A stretch of DNA of 64,000 nt from Levilinea saccharolytica (GTDB lineage: Bacteria; Chloroflexota; Anaerolineae; Anaerolineales; Anaerolineaceae). Each line of letters begins with the position of its first letter. Positions within the stretch are counted from its first letter, which is position 1. The DNA is taken from NCBI RefSeq assembly GCF_001306035.1, contig NZ_LGCM01000065.1:186001-250000 (forward strand), given 5' to 3'. Shown here one piece after another: positions 48,280 through 57,291 of this stretch. Both the position numbers and the translations under genes were made by a program. The notes under the pieces are model-generated. The model had not been told where the DNA came from and did not search any database. It was given only the letters and a program-made list of their open reading frames with translations.

Positions 48280-48812
48280 AGCCGCCCAAAGAATATTTTG
48301 ACCTGTCCATCGAAACCCTGCGCCTGCTGGGGGGATGGGCGGCGGACTGCGCCGAGCGGGCTTTGCCCATTTACGAAGCGGCAGTCCCTGGGGATGCCCG
48401 CCCGCGGGAAGCGCTGGAGGGCATCCGTTGGTTTGCGGGCGGCGGCAAACGAATTGCCAAACTGCGCGTGCTGGCCCTGGACGCCTACCGCGCGGCGCTG
48501 GAAAGCCCGCACCCCGCCGCCGCGGCCGCGGCACAGGCGGCCAGTTTGGCAGCGGCCAGCGCCTATACTCACCCGTTTGCGGACGTGCGCCAGGCTCGGC
48601 ACATCCTCGGCCCGGCGGCGCACGCCGCGCTGGCTGTGGAGACTCACCCTGCTGACCCTCAGCGCGGGGATGAGCTCATCCGCTGGGCTGCGGAGCAGGC
48701 GCCGCGGGCGGTTCGCGAACTGCTGCAGAAGATGCCCCCCCAGCCCCAGGGCAAGACCCGCCTGGATCAGCTGCTGTTGGCGTTAGATACGGAACTGCGG
48801 CAGAAACGGTAG
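48276..48812 (+). CDS. Imm5-like putative immunity protein
   Basis: 178 residues, almost entirely helical and alanine-rich. LGGWAADCAERALPIYEAAVPGDARPREALEGIRWFA is the family signature of the Imm5-like proteins, which in polymorphic-toxin loci protect against a toxin; many solitary homologues exist. The gene overlaps the nucleotidyltransferase stop (ATGA), so the pair resembles a toxin/immunity or toxin/antitoxin arrangement, though the order and the enzyme's role are inferred. No polymorphic-toxin gene with a secretion leader is nearby. Confidence 0.75.
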   Translation: MKPPKEYFDLSIETLRLLGGWAADCAERALPIYEAAVPGDARPREALEGIRWFAGGGKRIAKLRVLALDAYRAALESPHPAAAAAAQAASLAAASAYTHPFADVRQARHILGPAAHAALAVETHPADPQRGDELIRWAAEQAPRAVRELLQKMPPQPQGKTRLDQLLLALDTELRQKR

Positions 48813-48854
48813 GGCTGGGTTGGCCGGGGCAATTCTGCTGGATTCTGCCAACCC

Positions 48855-51254
48855 ATGCTAGAATCTCTGGCGAATATGGAACCCAACCCAGCCCCCAGCC
48901 CAGAACGCCCAGTTTATATTCTCTCCGTGCGCAGCCTGGTGGAATTTGTGCTGCAAGCGGGGGATTTGACCGCGGGCGGGTTTCAAAAGCGCGACCGCGC
49001 CCAGCAGGGCACCCTGGGCCACCGGCGCGTGCAGCGCTCCCGCCCCGAAGGCTACCAATCCGAAGTGGAGGTCGCCTACCGGGTGGAAGAGGCAGACCCG
49101 CCCTTGGAAGTGCGCGGCCGCATGGACGGGGTGTACGCTGACCGCCAGCCGGTGATTCTGGAAGAGATCAAAACCACCACGCTCAGCCTGGAACTGATTC
49201 ATGAAGATCACAACCCGCTGCATTGGGCCCAGGCGCAGTGCTACGCGTTTATGTATGCCCGCCAGCACCAGCTCGGTGAGGTGTGCATCCACCTGACTTA
49301 TTACCACCTGGACAGCCGCAAAGAAAAGAGCTTCGAACGGCGTTTTTCGCGGGAGGAATTGGAGACGTTTTTCCAAAGCCTGATCCTCCCGTACCTGGAC
49401 TGGTTCCGCAAAACGGCCGCCTGGCAGCTGCGGCGCGATCGCTCCATCCAGACCCTCGATTTTCCCTACAGCGCCTACCGCCCAGGGCAGCGCGAGATGG
49501 CTGTGGCGGTGTATAAGGCCGTGCGCGATGGGGGGCGGGTGTATGTGCAGGCGCCCACCGGCGTGGGCAAGACCATCGCGGCTCTCTTCCCGGCGGTGAA
49601 GGCCCTGGGGCAGGGGCTGGCGGACAAAATCTTTTACCTGACGGCCAAGACCTCCGGGCGGCTGGCGGCCGAAAAGGCGCTGGACGATCTGCGCCGCGCT
49701 GGGCTGGAGATGCGCAGCGTGACCCTGACGGCCAAGGAAAAGATCTGCTTTTGCCCGCCAGCCGTGTGCGACCCGGAGGTGTGCGTTTTTGCCCGCGATT
49801 ACTTCGGCAAGGTCAAAAATGCGCTGGCGGAGATGGACGGGGTTTCGGCCTTCACCCGCCCGGTGATCGAAGACATCGCCCGGCGGCACGAGCTGTGCCC
49901 GTTTGAGTTCTCGCTGGATCTGGCGCTGTGGATGGACTGCATCCTCTGCGATTACAACTACGCCTTTGATCCGCGGGTGTATTTGCACCGCTTTTTTGAC
50001 ATCGTCACCGAACCCTATATCTTTCTGGTGGATGAGGCCCACAACCTGCCCGACCGGGCGCGGGCCATGTATTCGGCGGAGTTGGATAAACACACCGTGC
50101 TGGAGCTTCAGCGCGCCCTGAAAGCGCAGCTGCCCGGGCTGGCCAAAAAACTGGGCGCGGTCAACACCGCCTTGCTGGACATGCGCAAAGCCTGTCAGGC
50201 AGCCGGTCAGCCGGCTCTGACCGCGGATGAGCTGCCGGAGCCGCTGCTGAAGGCGGTGCGGGCCTTCCATCAGCAGGCCGAAGACTGGCTGGTGATGAAC
50301 CAGGCCGCGCCGTTCCGGCAGGCGTTATTGGATTTCTACTTCTTGTGCAGCAATTTCCTGCGCACGGCGGAATATTTTGACACCTTCTATGTGTCGTATG
50401 CGGAACGTCAGGGCCAAAGCGGCCTCAAGGCCAAATTGTTTTGCCTGGACCCGGCCCCCATGCTGGCCGCCCCGCTGCAGCGCAGCCGGGCGACGGTCTT
50501 TTTCTCGGCCACGCTGCTGCCGATGAAATACTTCACCCAACTGCTCACCGGCGATGAAGACCACCCCCGGCGGACTTTCCCTTCGCCCTTCCCCACCGAG
50601 AACGTCAGCCTGCTGATCCACAGCGGCATTTCCACCAAATACGCCCAGCGGGCTGATTCTTATGCCGCGGTGGCGGATGCCGTTGAGGCCGTGTGCCGCG
50701 CGCAGGTGGGTAACTATCTGGTGTTCTTCCCCTCCTACGCTTACCTGACGGCGGTGCATGAACAGCTCAAAGAACGGCTGCCCGAAGGTCAGCTGCTGGT
50801 TCAAGACCGCGGCATGAGCGAAGCTGCGCGCGAATCGTTCCTGGAACGCTTTTCGGCTAGCAATACCGAGACCGTCATCGGCCTGGCAGTGATGGGGGGC
50901 GTCTTTGGAGAGGGCATTGATCTGGTGGGCGACCGGCTGATCGGCGCGGTGGTGGTGGGCGTGGGGGTGCCGCAGGTGTGTTTGGAAAATGACCTGATCA
51001 AAGCCTATTTTGACCGTCAGCACGGCAGCGGTTTTGCTTACGCTTACCAGTACCCGGGCTTTAACCGCGTGCTGCAGGCCACCGGCCGGGTGATCCGCAC
51101 GGAGACCGACCGGGGGGTGATGGTGCTGATTGATGAACGCTTCACCCACGCCCGTTACCGCCAGCTCTTCCCCGCGCACTGGCGCGATTTTCATATCGTC
51201 CGGGACACCCAGGAGATTCAAGAGCACCTGGCGCGCTTCTGGGCGAAGGATTGA
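48855..51254 (+). CDS. XPD/DinG-type ATP-dependent DNA helicase with N-terminal RecB-like nuclease
   Basis: 799 residues. The first 190 residues form a RecB/Cas4-like nuclease: VRGRMDGVYADRQPVILEEI supplies the Asp and the E-x-K pair, and QAQCYAFMYA is the conserved Q-x-x-x-Y helix. A superfamily-2 helicase follows, with Walker A QAPTGVGKTIAALF near residue 231, DEAH (FLVDEAHNL) near 391, and the C-terminal QATGRVIRTETDRGV. Four cysteines near residues 296-310 (ICFCPPAVCDPEVC) fit the 4Fe-4S cluster of XPD-like helicases. It probably unwinds and cuts damaged or flapped DNA. The start may instead be ATG 48876, just after an extended -10 box (TGCTAGAAT, 48856-48864). Confidence 0.9.
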   Translation: MLESLANMEPNPAPSPERPVYILSVRSLVEFVLQAGDLTAGGFQKRDRAQQGTLGHRRVQRSRPEGYQSEVEVAYRVEEADPPLEVRGRMDGVYADRQPVILEEIKTTTLSLELIHEDHNPLHWAQAQCYAFMYARQHQLGEVCIHLTYYHLDSRKEKSFERRFSREELETFFQSLILPYLDWFRKTAAWQLRRDRSIQTLDFPYSAYRPGQREMAVAVYKAVRDGGRVYVQAPTGVGKTIAALFPAVKALGQGLADKIFYLTAKTSGRLAAEKALDDLRRAGLEMRSVTLTAKEKICFCPPAVCDPEVCVFARDYFGKVKNALAEMDGVSAFTRPVIEDIARRHELCPFEFSLDLALWMDCILCDYNYAFDPRVYLHRFFDIVTEPYIFLVDEAHNLPDRARAMYSAELDKHTVLELQRALKAQLPGLAKKLGAVNTALLDMRKACQAAGQPALTADELPEPLLKAVRAFHQQAEDWLVMNQAAPFRQALLDFYFLCSNFLRTAEYFDTFYVSYAERQGQSGLKAKLFCLDPAPMLAAPLQRSRATVFFSATLLPMKYFTQLLTGDEDHPRRTFPSPFPTENVSLLIHSGISTKYAQRADSYAAVADAVEAVCRAQVGNYLVFFPSYAYLTAVHEQLKERLPEGQLLVQDRGMSEAARESFLERFSASNTETVIGLAVMGGVFGEGIDLVGDRLIGAVVVGVGVPQVCLENDLIKAYFDRQHGSGFAYAYQYPGFNRVLQATGRVIRTETDRGVMVLIDERFTHARYRQLFPAHWRDFHIVRDTQEIQEHLARFWAKD

Positions 51255-51356
51255 AGTTTCACGCGCATCTGCGCTCTCGTTTTTGTACAAATATGCAGTT
51301 GAAATGCAGATTTGCACCCTTTTTGCATTGGTTCAGGGGCGTGGAAAACCGAGGAT

Positions 51357-51362
51357 TATAAT
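51357..51362 (+). promoter_or_regulatory. -10 box upstream of the DHFR-like gene
   Basis: A TATAAT at 51357-51362 is the only promoter-like element in the gap 51255-51428. The best -35 candidate (TTCAGG, 19 bases upstream) is weak. The DHFR-like, Nudix and EamA genes downstream are packed closely enough to share it. Confidence 0.4.
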
Positions 51363-51428
51363 TACCGCAGCCCGGAGGTTTGCCAGGCATTTGAACTGTG
51401 CGGACGGATGATTCGAAAGGGACACCCG

Positions 51429-52022
51429 ATGAAAACACAGTATTACACCGCTTCCAGCCTGGACGGTTTTATCGCCACAGAAGATCACTCCCTGGAGTGG
51501 CTGTTCCCCCTGGCAGACCCGGAGGCCACCAGCTACCCGGATTTCATCGCCGAGGTGGGCGCGCTGGCGATGGGTGCATCCACTTACGCATGGCTGCTGC
51601 ACCACGCCCTCAAACTGGGCACGCCGGAGGAAACCGCCTGGATGTACACCCAGCCGGCCTGGGTGTTCACCCGGCGAACTTTCCCCGCCCCGGCCAATGC
51701 GCCCATCCGCTTTGTGCAGGGCGACGTGCGCCCGGTTCACGCCGAGATGCGCGCGGCGGCGGGGGAGAAAAACATCTGGATTGTGGGCGGCGGCGACCTG
51801 GCCGGGCAGTTTTTTGACGCGGGTCTGCTAGATGAGATCATCGTCCAGATTGGCTCGGCCACCCTGGGCAGCGGCAAACCCTTTTTCCCGCGCTTTGTGC
51901 CCGGCCCAACCCTGCAATTGCGCACGGTGCAGCAGTACGGCGGCGGCATGGTGGAACTGCGCTACGATATCCGCACGCGGGGAACCGAACCAAAGGAACC
52001 TCTCAATGGACTACATTCGTGA
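51429..52022 (+). CDS. Dihydrofolate-reductase-like (RibD C-terminal) family protein
   Basis: 197 residues from ATG 51429 (GAAAGGGA upstream). MKTQYYTASSLDGFIATEDHSLEWLF, ALAMGASTYAWLLHH, NIWIVGGGDLAGQFFDAGLLDEIIVQI and TLGSGKPFFPRFV are the family landmarks, including the nucleotide-binding GGGDLAG. It is only distantly similar to the protein at 4292. Its last 17 bases overlap the next gene. Substrate unknown. Confidence 0.87.
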   Translation: MKTQYYTASSLDGFIATEDHSLEWLFPLADPEATSYPDFIAEVGALAMGASTYAWLLHHALKLGTPEETAWMYTQPAWVFTRRTFPAPANAPIRFVQGDVRPVHAEMRAAAGEKNIWIVGGGDLAGQFFDAGLLDEIIVQIGSATLGSGKPFFPRFVPGPTLQLRTVQQYGGGMVELRYDIRTRGTEPKEPLNGLHS

Positions 52023-52476
52023 ACTGCGCCAGGTGGTGGGCAACCGCCCCCTGATCATGGCGGGCGCCGCCTTGCTGGTATTGAATCCAGAAGGGCAGCT
52101 GCTGATGATGCGGCGCACCGACAACCAGCGCTGGGGGATCCCCGGCGGGGCGATGGAACTGGGGGAAAGCCTGGAAGACACCGCGCGGCGGGAGACCCAG
52201 GAGGAAATTGGCGTGTGGGTGCCGCAGGCGGCATTGTTTGGCGTGTATTCGGGGCCGGAGCTGTATTACCAGTACCCCAACGGCGCCGAGGTCTATAATG
52301 TGACCGCGGTGTACATCGCCCGCGGGGTGACGGCCGACATCCGGCTGAACCCTGAGGAACACAGCGAATACCAATTCTTTGACCTGTCCAACCTGCCCGC
52401 CGAGATCAGCCCACCGGTGCGGCCCATCCTGCGCGACCTGATGCAGCGCCAAGGCCCAGGATCCGCCCGTGGGTGA
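52006..52476 (+). CDS. Nudix hydrolase
   Basis: 156 residues. The Nudix box is complete: GGAMELGESLEDTARRETQEEIGV, i.e. G-x5-E-x7-REtxEExGv, with all the metal-binding glutamates. The front strand MMRRTDNQRWGIPGG is typical of nucleotide or nucleotide-sugar pyrophosphatases. Substrate unknown. It overlaps the DHFR-like gene by 17 bases and is coupled to it; AAAGGAACC precedes the ATG. Confidence 0.92.
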   Translation: MDYIRELRQVVGNRPLIMAGAALLVLNPEGQLLMMRRTDNQRWGIPGGAMELGESLEDTARRETQEEIGVWVPQAALFGVYSGPELYYQYPNGAEVYNVTAVYIARGVTADIRLNPEEHSEYQFFDLSNLPAEISPPVRPILRDLMQRQGPGSARG

Positions 52477-52526
52477 CGGGCCGCTGCGGCCCTCTGCGTG
52501 GATTTAACCATCGAGGCTCCAAACCT

Positions 52527-53450
52527 ATGAACGCTCGCAAACATTTGCAAGCCGCGCTGCTGGCGCTGCTGGTCACTTTTCTGTGGTCCACCTCCTGGGT
52601 GCTGATCAAAATGGGGCTGAAGGCCAGCCTTCCGGCGCTCACCTTTGCCGGGCTGCGTTATTTTTTGGCCTTTGTGTGCCTGCTGCCCTTTGTCCTGCTG
52701 AACCCTGCCCACCGCCAGACCCTGCGGCGCCTTTCACGGGCGGAGTGGGGGCAGCTGGCGATTCTGGGGGTGCTCTTTTACGCCCTCACCCAAGGGGCGC
52801 AGTTCGTCAGTCTGGCTTTTTTGCCCGCGGCCTCCCTGTCGCTGCTGCTCAACTTTTCGCCGATTTTTGTGGCCCTGCCCAGCGGCTGGATCAACCAGGA
52901 GCCGACATCCCTGGCGCAGTGGGGCGGCATTCTACTCTCGGCGGTAGGCGCGGTGGTCTATTTTTTCCCGCTGGACATCCCCGCGGGGCAGACGCTGGGC
53001 CTGCTGGCGGCGCTGGTGGGGGTGGCGGCCAACGCGGCCTCCTCGCTGTTGGGGCGGCAGATGAATCACAAAGGCAGGTTGGCGCCCCTGGTGGTGACGG
53101 CGGTCAGCATGGGCATCGGCGGGGTGCTCTTGCTGGGGGCGGGCATGCTGACCCAGGGCTTTGGGCGGTTGGACGGCACCCAATGGCTGATCATCGGCTG
53201 GCTGGCGGTGGTGAACACGGCCCTGGCTTTCACCTGGTGGAATTCCTCCCTGCAAACCCTGACGGCGGTGGAATCAAGCATCCTCAACAGCACCATGCTG
53301 CCGCAGATCGCCATTTTGGCCTGGCTGTTTTTGGATGAGCCGCTGACCGGGCGGCAGATTCTGGGGATTGCCCTGGTAGGTATGGGCACTTTGATCGTGC
53401 AGGTTTGGAGAAATTCATCTAAACTAAAAGAGTCGTCCGTGCGCCGTTGA
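52527..53450 (+). CDS. EamA/DMT-family transporter
   Basis: 307 residues with ten membrane helices and two EamA halves (residues 8-140 and 150-295). TFLWSTSWVLIKMGL opens the first half, and TALAFTWWNSSLQTLTAVESSILNSTMLPQIAILAWLFLDEPLTGRQ is the highly conserved stretch of the second half. It probably exports a metabolite or amino acid. The start at ATG 52527 follows the Nudix gene by about 50 bases. Confidence 0.92.
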   Translation: MNARKHLQAALLALLVTFLWSTSWVLIKMGLKASLPALTFAGLRYFLAFVCLLPFVLLNPAHRQTLRRLSRAEWGQLAILGVLFYALTQGAQFVSLAFLPAASLSLLLNFSPIFVALPSGWINQEPTSLAQWGGILLSAVGAVVYFFPLDIPAGQTLGLLAALVGVAANAASSLLGRQMNHKGRLAPLVVTAVSMGIGGVLLLGAGMLTQGFGRLDGTQWLIIGWLAVVNTALAFTWWNSSLQTLTAVESSILNSTMLPQIAILAWLFLDEPLTGRQILGIALVGMGTLIVQVWRNSSKLKESSVRR

Positions 53451-53502
53451 ACCCGCGTTCCGGCAGCCGGTGACCTTTCTATAATAAGCCAGAGGTGCAA
53501 AA

Positions 53503-53970
53503 ATGACTTCCTATTCTCCAGCGGAACTCCTTGCGTTTATCCTGGCCGCCAAGCGGGCCACCTACGTGGGCAGCGGGCAAAAGCTGCTGTCTTACCGCCT
53601 GGGCTCACACGACCTTCAATATTTTGAGGGCGACTGGGCCTATCACGACAGCTATTTGGGCGAGAGCGACTTCATCGGCGAAGAAGCGGTGTATTTTCGC
53701 GGTCAGGTGGTGTGGGCCATGAACTACTTTGGGCGCATCCTGCGGCCGGAGCGGATCACCTCGGCCCAGGCCGGGCAGATGATCAAGGTCAGCCTGACGA
53801 AAATGTACGCCGAGGGGCGTTTTTTGGGCGGGTTTGAACACACGGAAGGCGGCCTGACCTATGTGGATACCAGCGAGGGCGATGAGGCGTACTTCACGGG
53901 GCGCGAGTGGATTTTACGCGAGGGCGAGAAGGTGTATGAGCTGGTGTATCACGGCGGTCTGGTGAAATAG
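53503..53970 (+). CDS. DUF5680 family protein
   Basis: 155 residues. LLAFILAAKRATYVGSGQK, LSYRLGSHDLQYFEGDWAYHDSYLG, and VWAMNYFGRI match DUF5680, a small cytosolic domain found alone or fused to HTH regulators. Function unknown. TATAAT at 53480-53485 precedes it and leaves only a short leader with AGAGGTG as the ribosome site. Confidence 0.85.
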   Translation: MTSYSPAELLAFILAAKRATYVGSGQKLLSYRLGSHDLQYFEGDWAYHDSYLGESDFIGEEAVYFRGQVVWAMNYFGRILRPERITSAQAGQMIKVSLTKMYAEGRFLGGFEHTEGGLTYVDTSEGDEAYFTGREWILREGEKVYELVYHGGLVK

Positions 53971-54025
53971 GGCGGCAGACCGCGGAAGCCAACAGTACAG
54001 CGGATCCACAGGATTGGAGGCGAAG

Positions 54026-55039
54026 ATGGATTTCATTCGGGGTTTATTTGGAAGCAAAGGCGGTGAAGGCCAGCCGTCATCCCCCATTTTAGCGGGAACC
54101 TCCCACCTGCTGCGGGGACATGCGGGGAATATTCCGGGGAGCGTGATGGGGGTGGGCTGGTCGCCGGACGGCAAGCGCTTTGCCAGCGGGGCAGATAAAC
54201 TGATCCTCTGGAATGCGGCCGACTGGCAGCCGGTGCTCGTTTCGGAGGAAAGCGTTCAGTCTTGGGACGCTGTATTCGGAGAGCGCGAGGCGGGCAGCGC
54301 CGGCATCAACGCTCTGGCCTGGTCGCCGGATGGGCGCAGCCTGGCGGTGGCGCGAACGGACGCGCGGTTAAGCTTCATCGCCGCGGATACGGGAAAAGAG
54401 CGCCTGCAGATGAAAGTGGGCAGCGTGCCGCTGTCCTCGGTCGCCTGGTCGCCGGATGGGGAGCTGGCGGCGGTGGGCGGCTGGGATATGACCGTGCGGG
54501 TATTTGAGGCGGCGCGCGGACTGCGCTTCGCCGAGCTGCCGCATGAGCCCGCCAAAACCCCGGGGTTAGACCTGTTGGGGGTGCATGTGGCCTGGTCTCC
54601 GGACGGGAAATATCTGGCCTCCGGCGCCAGCGACTGCACCGTGCGCATTTGGGATGTGCGGCAGGGCACCCTGCTGCGCGTTTTGAAGCATAAGGCGGAG
54701 GTTATCTGCGTGGACTGGTCGCCGGATGGACGCTATTTGGCCGCGGGCGATTTTACCAAAGAAAATGCCGCGATATCCATTTGGGACGCCGCCGCTGGAA
54801 AACAACTCCGCACCTTGAGGGGGCACGCCGACCGCGTGAACGCCGTGAAGTGGTCGCCGGATGGAGCCTGGCTGGTATCTGGCAGCGCCGATAAAACCGC
54901 CAGGATCTGGGATGCGCTGCAGGGGCGGCTGATTCAGTCTCTGGAACATGCCAACCGCGTGGTCTCTGCGGCCTGGCAGCCGGACGGGAAAGGGCTGGCC
55001 TGCGGGTGCGATCACAATGTGGTGCAGATCTGGCGCTGA
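54026..55039 (+). CDS. Cytosolic seven-bladed WD40 protein
   Basis: 337 residues with no export signal. Seven repeats are marked by WSPDG (VGWSPDGKR, AWSPDGRS, AWSPDGEL, AWSPDGKY, DWSPDGRY, KWSPDGAW, AWQPDGKG), several ending in the classical WD pair (IWDVRQG, IWDAAAG, IWDALQG). Seven blades close a propeller, so the protein is probably nothing but the ring. WD40 propellers are scaffolds for protein complexes; the partner is unknown. GGAGG lies six bases before the ATG. Confidence 0.92.
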   Translation: MDFIRGLFGSKGGEGQPSSPILAGTSHLLRGHAGNIPGSVMGVGWSPDGKRFASGADKLILWNAADWQPVLVSEESVQSWDAVFGEREAGSAGINALAWSPDGRSLAVARTDARLSFIAADTGKERLQMKVGSVPLSSVAWSPDGELAAVGGWDMTVRVFEAARGLRFAELPHEPAKTPGLDLLGVHVAWSPDGKYLASGASDCTVRIWDVRQGTLLRVLKHKAEVICVDWSPDGRYLAAGDFTKENAAISIWDAAAGKQLRTLRGHADRVNAVKWSPDGAWLVSGSADKTARIWDALQGRLIQSLEHANRVVSAAWQPDGKGLACGCDHNVVQIWR

Positions 55040-55098
55040 GGAACAATCCAGCACCTGCGTTTCAGCTGTGTTTCGGAAGGATGTGCATCGGAGGGTGA

Positions 55099-56433
55099 AT
55101 GTGCGCTCAAATAGTCCCCTGTTATTTTTGCGGTGAGGCTTCACGGGATGACAGCACCTTGCAGGTGCCCATGTTCATGATTGAAAAAATTCAACGGGTC
55201 GAAACGGCGTACAAAACCTCCACGGCGCAGTATGAGAAACGCGTATTCACCATCCCGCGCTGTGCGGCCTGCCGCCGCCGTCATGGGATCGAAAATGCGC
55301 TGGGTACCGTAATCGGAGCGGCTGGTTTATTGGCCGTGCTGGGTGCGGTGCTATTGGCTCTGTCTAAAGGGATTGGCTGGGGTGCGGGGTTCCTTCTGGT
55401 TGCTGTGGTGATCCTGGCGCTGGCGGCGGCACTGCAGGAGCGGCTGCTGTACGGCGGCAAAGAGAACCTGACGCTGAAGCACCGCGAAACCTGGCCGCAG
55501 GTGCACATGTCGCTGACCTCCGGCTGGCAGATCGGCGAGGGGCCCTCCCGTGCGCAGTCTTTTGATTGGGCCAGGGAACGCCAAAAGGAGCGGGACAAAG
55601 AGCAGGAGAATCTGCGGCGTATCCAGGAGGAGCAGAAGCAGGCCAAAGCCCGCGCTAAAAAAGCCATAAGCCAGAGCAACCAGGCGTACCAATCGGGGCA
55701 GGATGGAAATGTGGAGAAGCTGCTGCGCACAGCTCTGGATCCGAAGAACGGCGGGCGCGGCACGGCGATTGAAATGCTGGGAGAGATGAATCACCCCGAC
55801 GCGCTGGAGCCGCTGCTGGGGATGCTGGCGGATCCGGCGCGGACAAGCGATCACGGGCGGCTGGCCCTGGCGCTGTTAGGTTATGATGACCCGCGCATCA
55901 CCCCGGCCATTCAGGCGGCTGTGGACGCTGCCCCCGACCGGGCGAGCCAGGCCGTCAAGGACATGCGGCGGGCCTTGAACTTGCGCGCCAACCCCGCTCT
56001 GCTGGCGCTGAAGCCGGTGCGGGATGCGGAGGAGGGCCAGCGCAGGGCGTATGCGCTGTACGCCAGGGGGGACGTGTCGGGCTTGATTCAGATGGCGCTC
56101 GACCCTCAGGGGACGGGTCGTTCGCGCGCCGTTCAGTTGTTGGGCGATACCGCGGATCCGCAGGCGCTGGAAGCCCTGCTAACCCTGCTGGCAGACCCGA
56201 CCCAGGCGGCGCTGTACGGCCGGGCGGCCAAAGCAGCGGCGCATTATGCAGATCCGCGCGCAGCTGCCGCGATTCAGGCGGCTGAAAAAGCCCTGCCGGT
56301 ATCCTGGAACTCCGATATCTGGCTCGAATTGATTCAATCAGATCTGCGCAATGCCCTGTATGAATGCAGCCACCCATCGATGCTGTACCAGCCTTTATCC
56401 CGTGAAGAAGCCTTAAAATTATCCCGAGCTTGA
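55099..56433 (+). CDS. Zinc-ribbon, membrane and HEAT-repeat protein
   Basis: 444 residues with several distinct parts. Residues 8-60 carry CYFCGE and, 43 residues later, CAACRRR, a split zinc ribbon. Two membrane helices follow (about 68-87 and 93-115), then a strongly charged coiled coil (RERQKERDKEQENLRRIQ) at about 155-195, and a C-terminal array of HEAT-like repeats (NHPDALEPLLGMLADPA, DDPRITPAIQAAV, ADPQALEALLTLLADPT). The membrane helices and coiled coil suggest a platform with cytosolic HEAT repeats. Function unknown. GGAGGG precedes the ATG. Confidence 0.75.
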   Translation: MCAQIVPCYFCGEASRDDSTLQVPMFMIEKIQRVETAYKTSTAQYEKRVFTIPRCAACRRRHGIENALGTVIGAAGLLAVLGAVLLALSKGIGWGAGFLLVAVVILALAAALQERLLYGGKENLTLKHRETWPQVHMSLTSGWQIGEGPSRAQSFDWARERQKERDKEQENLRRIQEEQKQAKARAKKAISQSNQAYQSGQDGNVEKLLRTALDPKNGGRGTAIEMLGEMNHPDALEPLLGMLADPARTSDHGRLALALLGYDDPRITPAIQAAVDAAPDRASQAVKDMRRALNLRANPALLALKPVRDAEEGQRRAYALYARGDVSGLIQMALDPQGTGRSRAVQLLGDTADPQALEALLTLLADPTQAALYGRAAKAAAHYADPRAAAAIQAAEKALPVSWNSDIWLELIQSDLRNALYECSHPSMLYQPLSREEALKLSRA

Positions 56434-56447
56434 TTCGAAAGAAAAAA

Positions 56448-57263
56448 ATGACCACAGTTCACGGCATTTCCGACCCGAATTACGTCAGCCGTCAGTATCG
56501 GGATGCATCGAATTTAAACGTGCGCCTCCGGCTGCACCAGGAATTCAGCACCAACCCGCAAGGCTGGCACCGCTGGTTGTTTGAGCAGATCCAACTTCCC
56601 CGACCTTGCCGGTTGCTGGAATTGGGCTGCGGCACGGGGAGCCTGTGGGCGGAAAATCAAGACCGCCTGCCGCAGGGGGCTGAGATCACGCTTTCGGATC
56701 TGTCGGCCGGGATGGTGACCCAGGCGCAGGAAAACCTGCGGTCCGTGCGCGCCGAATTTCGCTTTGCGGGGCTGGATGCCCAATCCATCCCCTTTCAGCA
56801 AGGCACTTTTGATGTAGTGATTGCCAGTCACATGCTTTACCACGTGCCCGACCGCGAGAAAGCCCTGGGCGAAATTGCGCGGGTGCTCAAGCCGGACGGG
56901 GTTTTCTACGCTTCCACGGTGGGCCTGGATCACCTGAAGGAGCTGAAAGAGCTGGCGGCCCGCTTTGACGAAGACCTGTTGTTTTGGGGCCAGATGCCCG
57001 CGGATTCTTTCCATCTCGGCAGCGGCGTGCAGCTCTCCAGGTTTTTTGCCCAGGCCTCTGTGCAGCGCTACCCCGATTCGCTGGTGGTGACGGACGCGGC
57101 TCTGCTGACCGCTTATATGCTGTCGGGGCGCATCGATCTTTCAGCAGAACGGCAGGAAGCATTGGCCGCCTTCGTGGCGCGCGAGATGCAGGCTCACGGC
57201 GGCCAGATCGTCATCACCAAAGACTCGGGGGTGTTTGCGGCCAGGGGCAGCCTGCACGCCTGA
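56448..57263 (+). CDS. Class I SAM-dependent methyltransferase
   Basis: 271 residues. CRLLELGCGTGSLWAEN is motif I near residue 57, the acidic strand end is ITLSDLSAGMV, and FDVVIASHMLYHVPDREKAL is motif IV, with ARVLKPDGVFYAS after it. This is the pattern of the Methyltransf_11/25 group acting on small molecules. It lies 14 bases after the HEAT protein gene and 28 bases before another HEAT protein gene, so the three genes are probably co-transcribed. Confidence 0.9.
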   Translation: MTTVHGISDPNYVSRQYRDASNLNVRLRLHQEFSTNPQGWHRWLFEQIQLPRPCRLLELGCGTGSLWAENQDRLPQGAEITLSDLSAGMVTQAQENLRSVRAEFRFAGLDAQSIPFQQGTFDVVIASHMLYHVPDREKALGEIARVLKPDGVFYASTVGLDHLKELKELAARFDEDLLFWGQMPADSFHLGSGVQLSRFFAQASVQRYPDSLVVTDAALLTAYMLSGRIDLSAERQEALAAFVAREMQAHGGQIVITKDSGVFAARGSLHA

Positions 57264-57291
57264 GACAAGCAGCCGATAAGGAAAGTGAACC

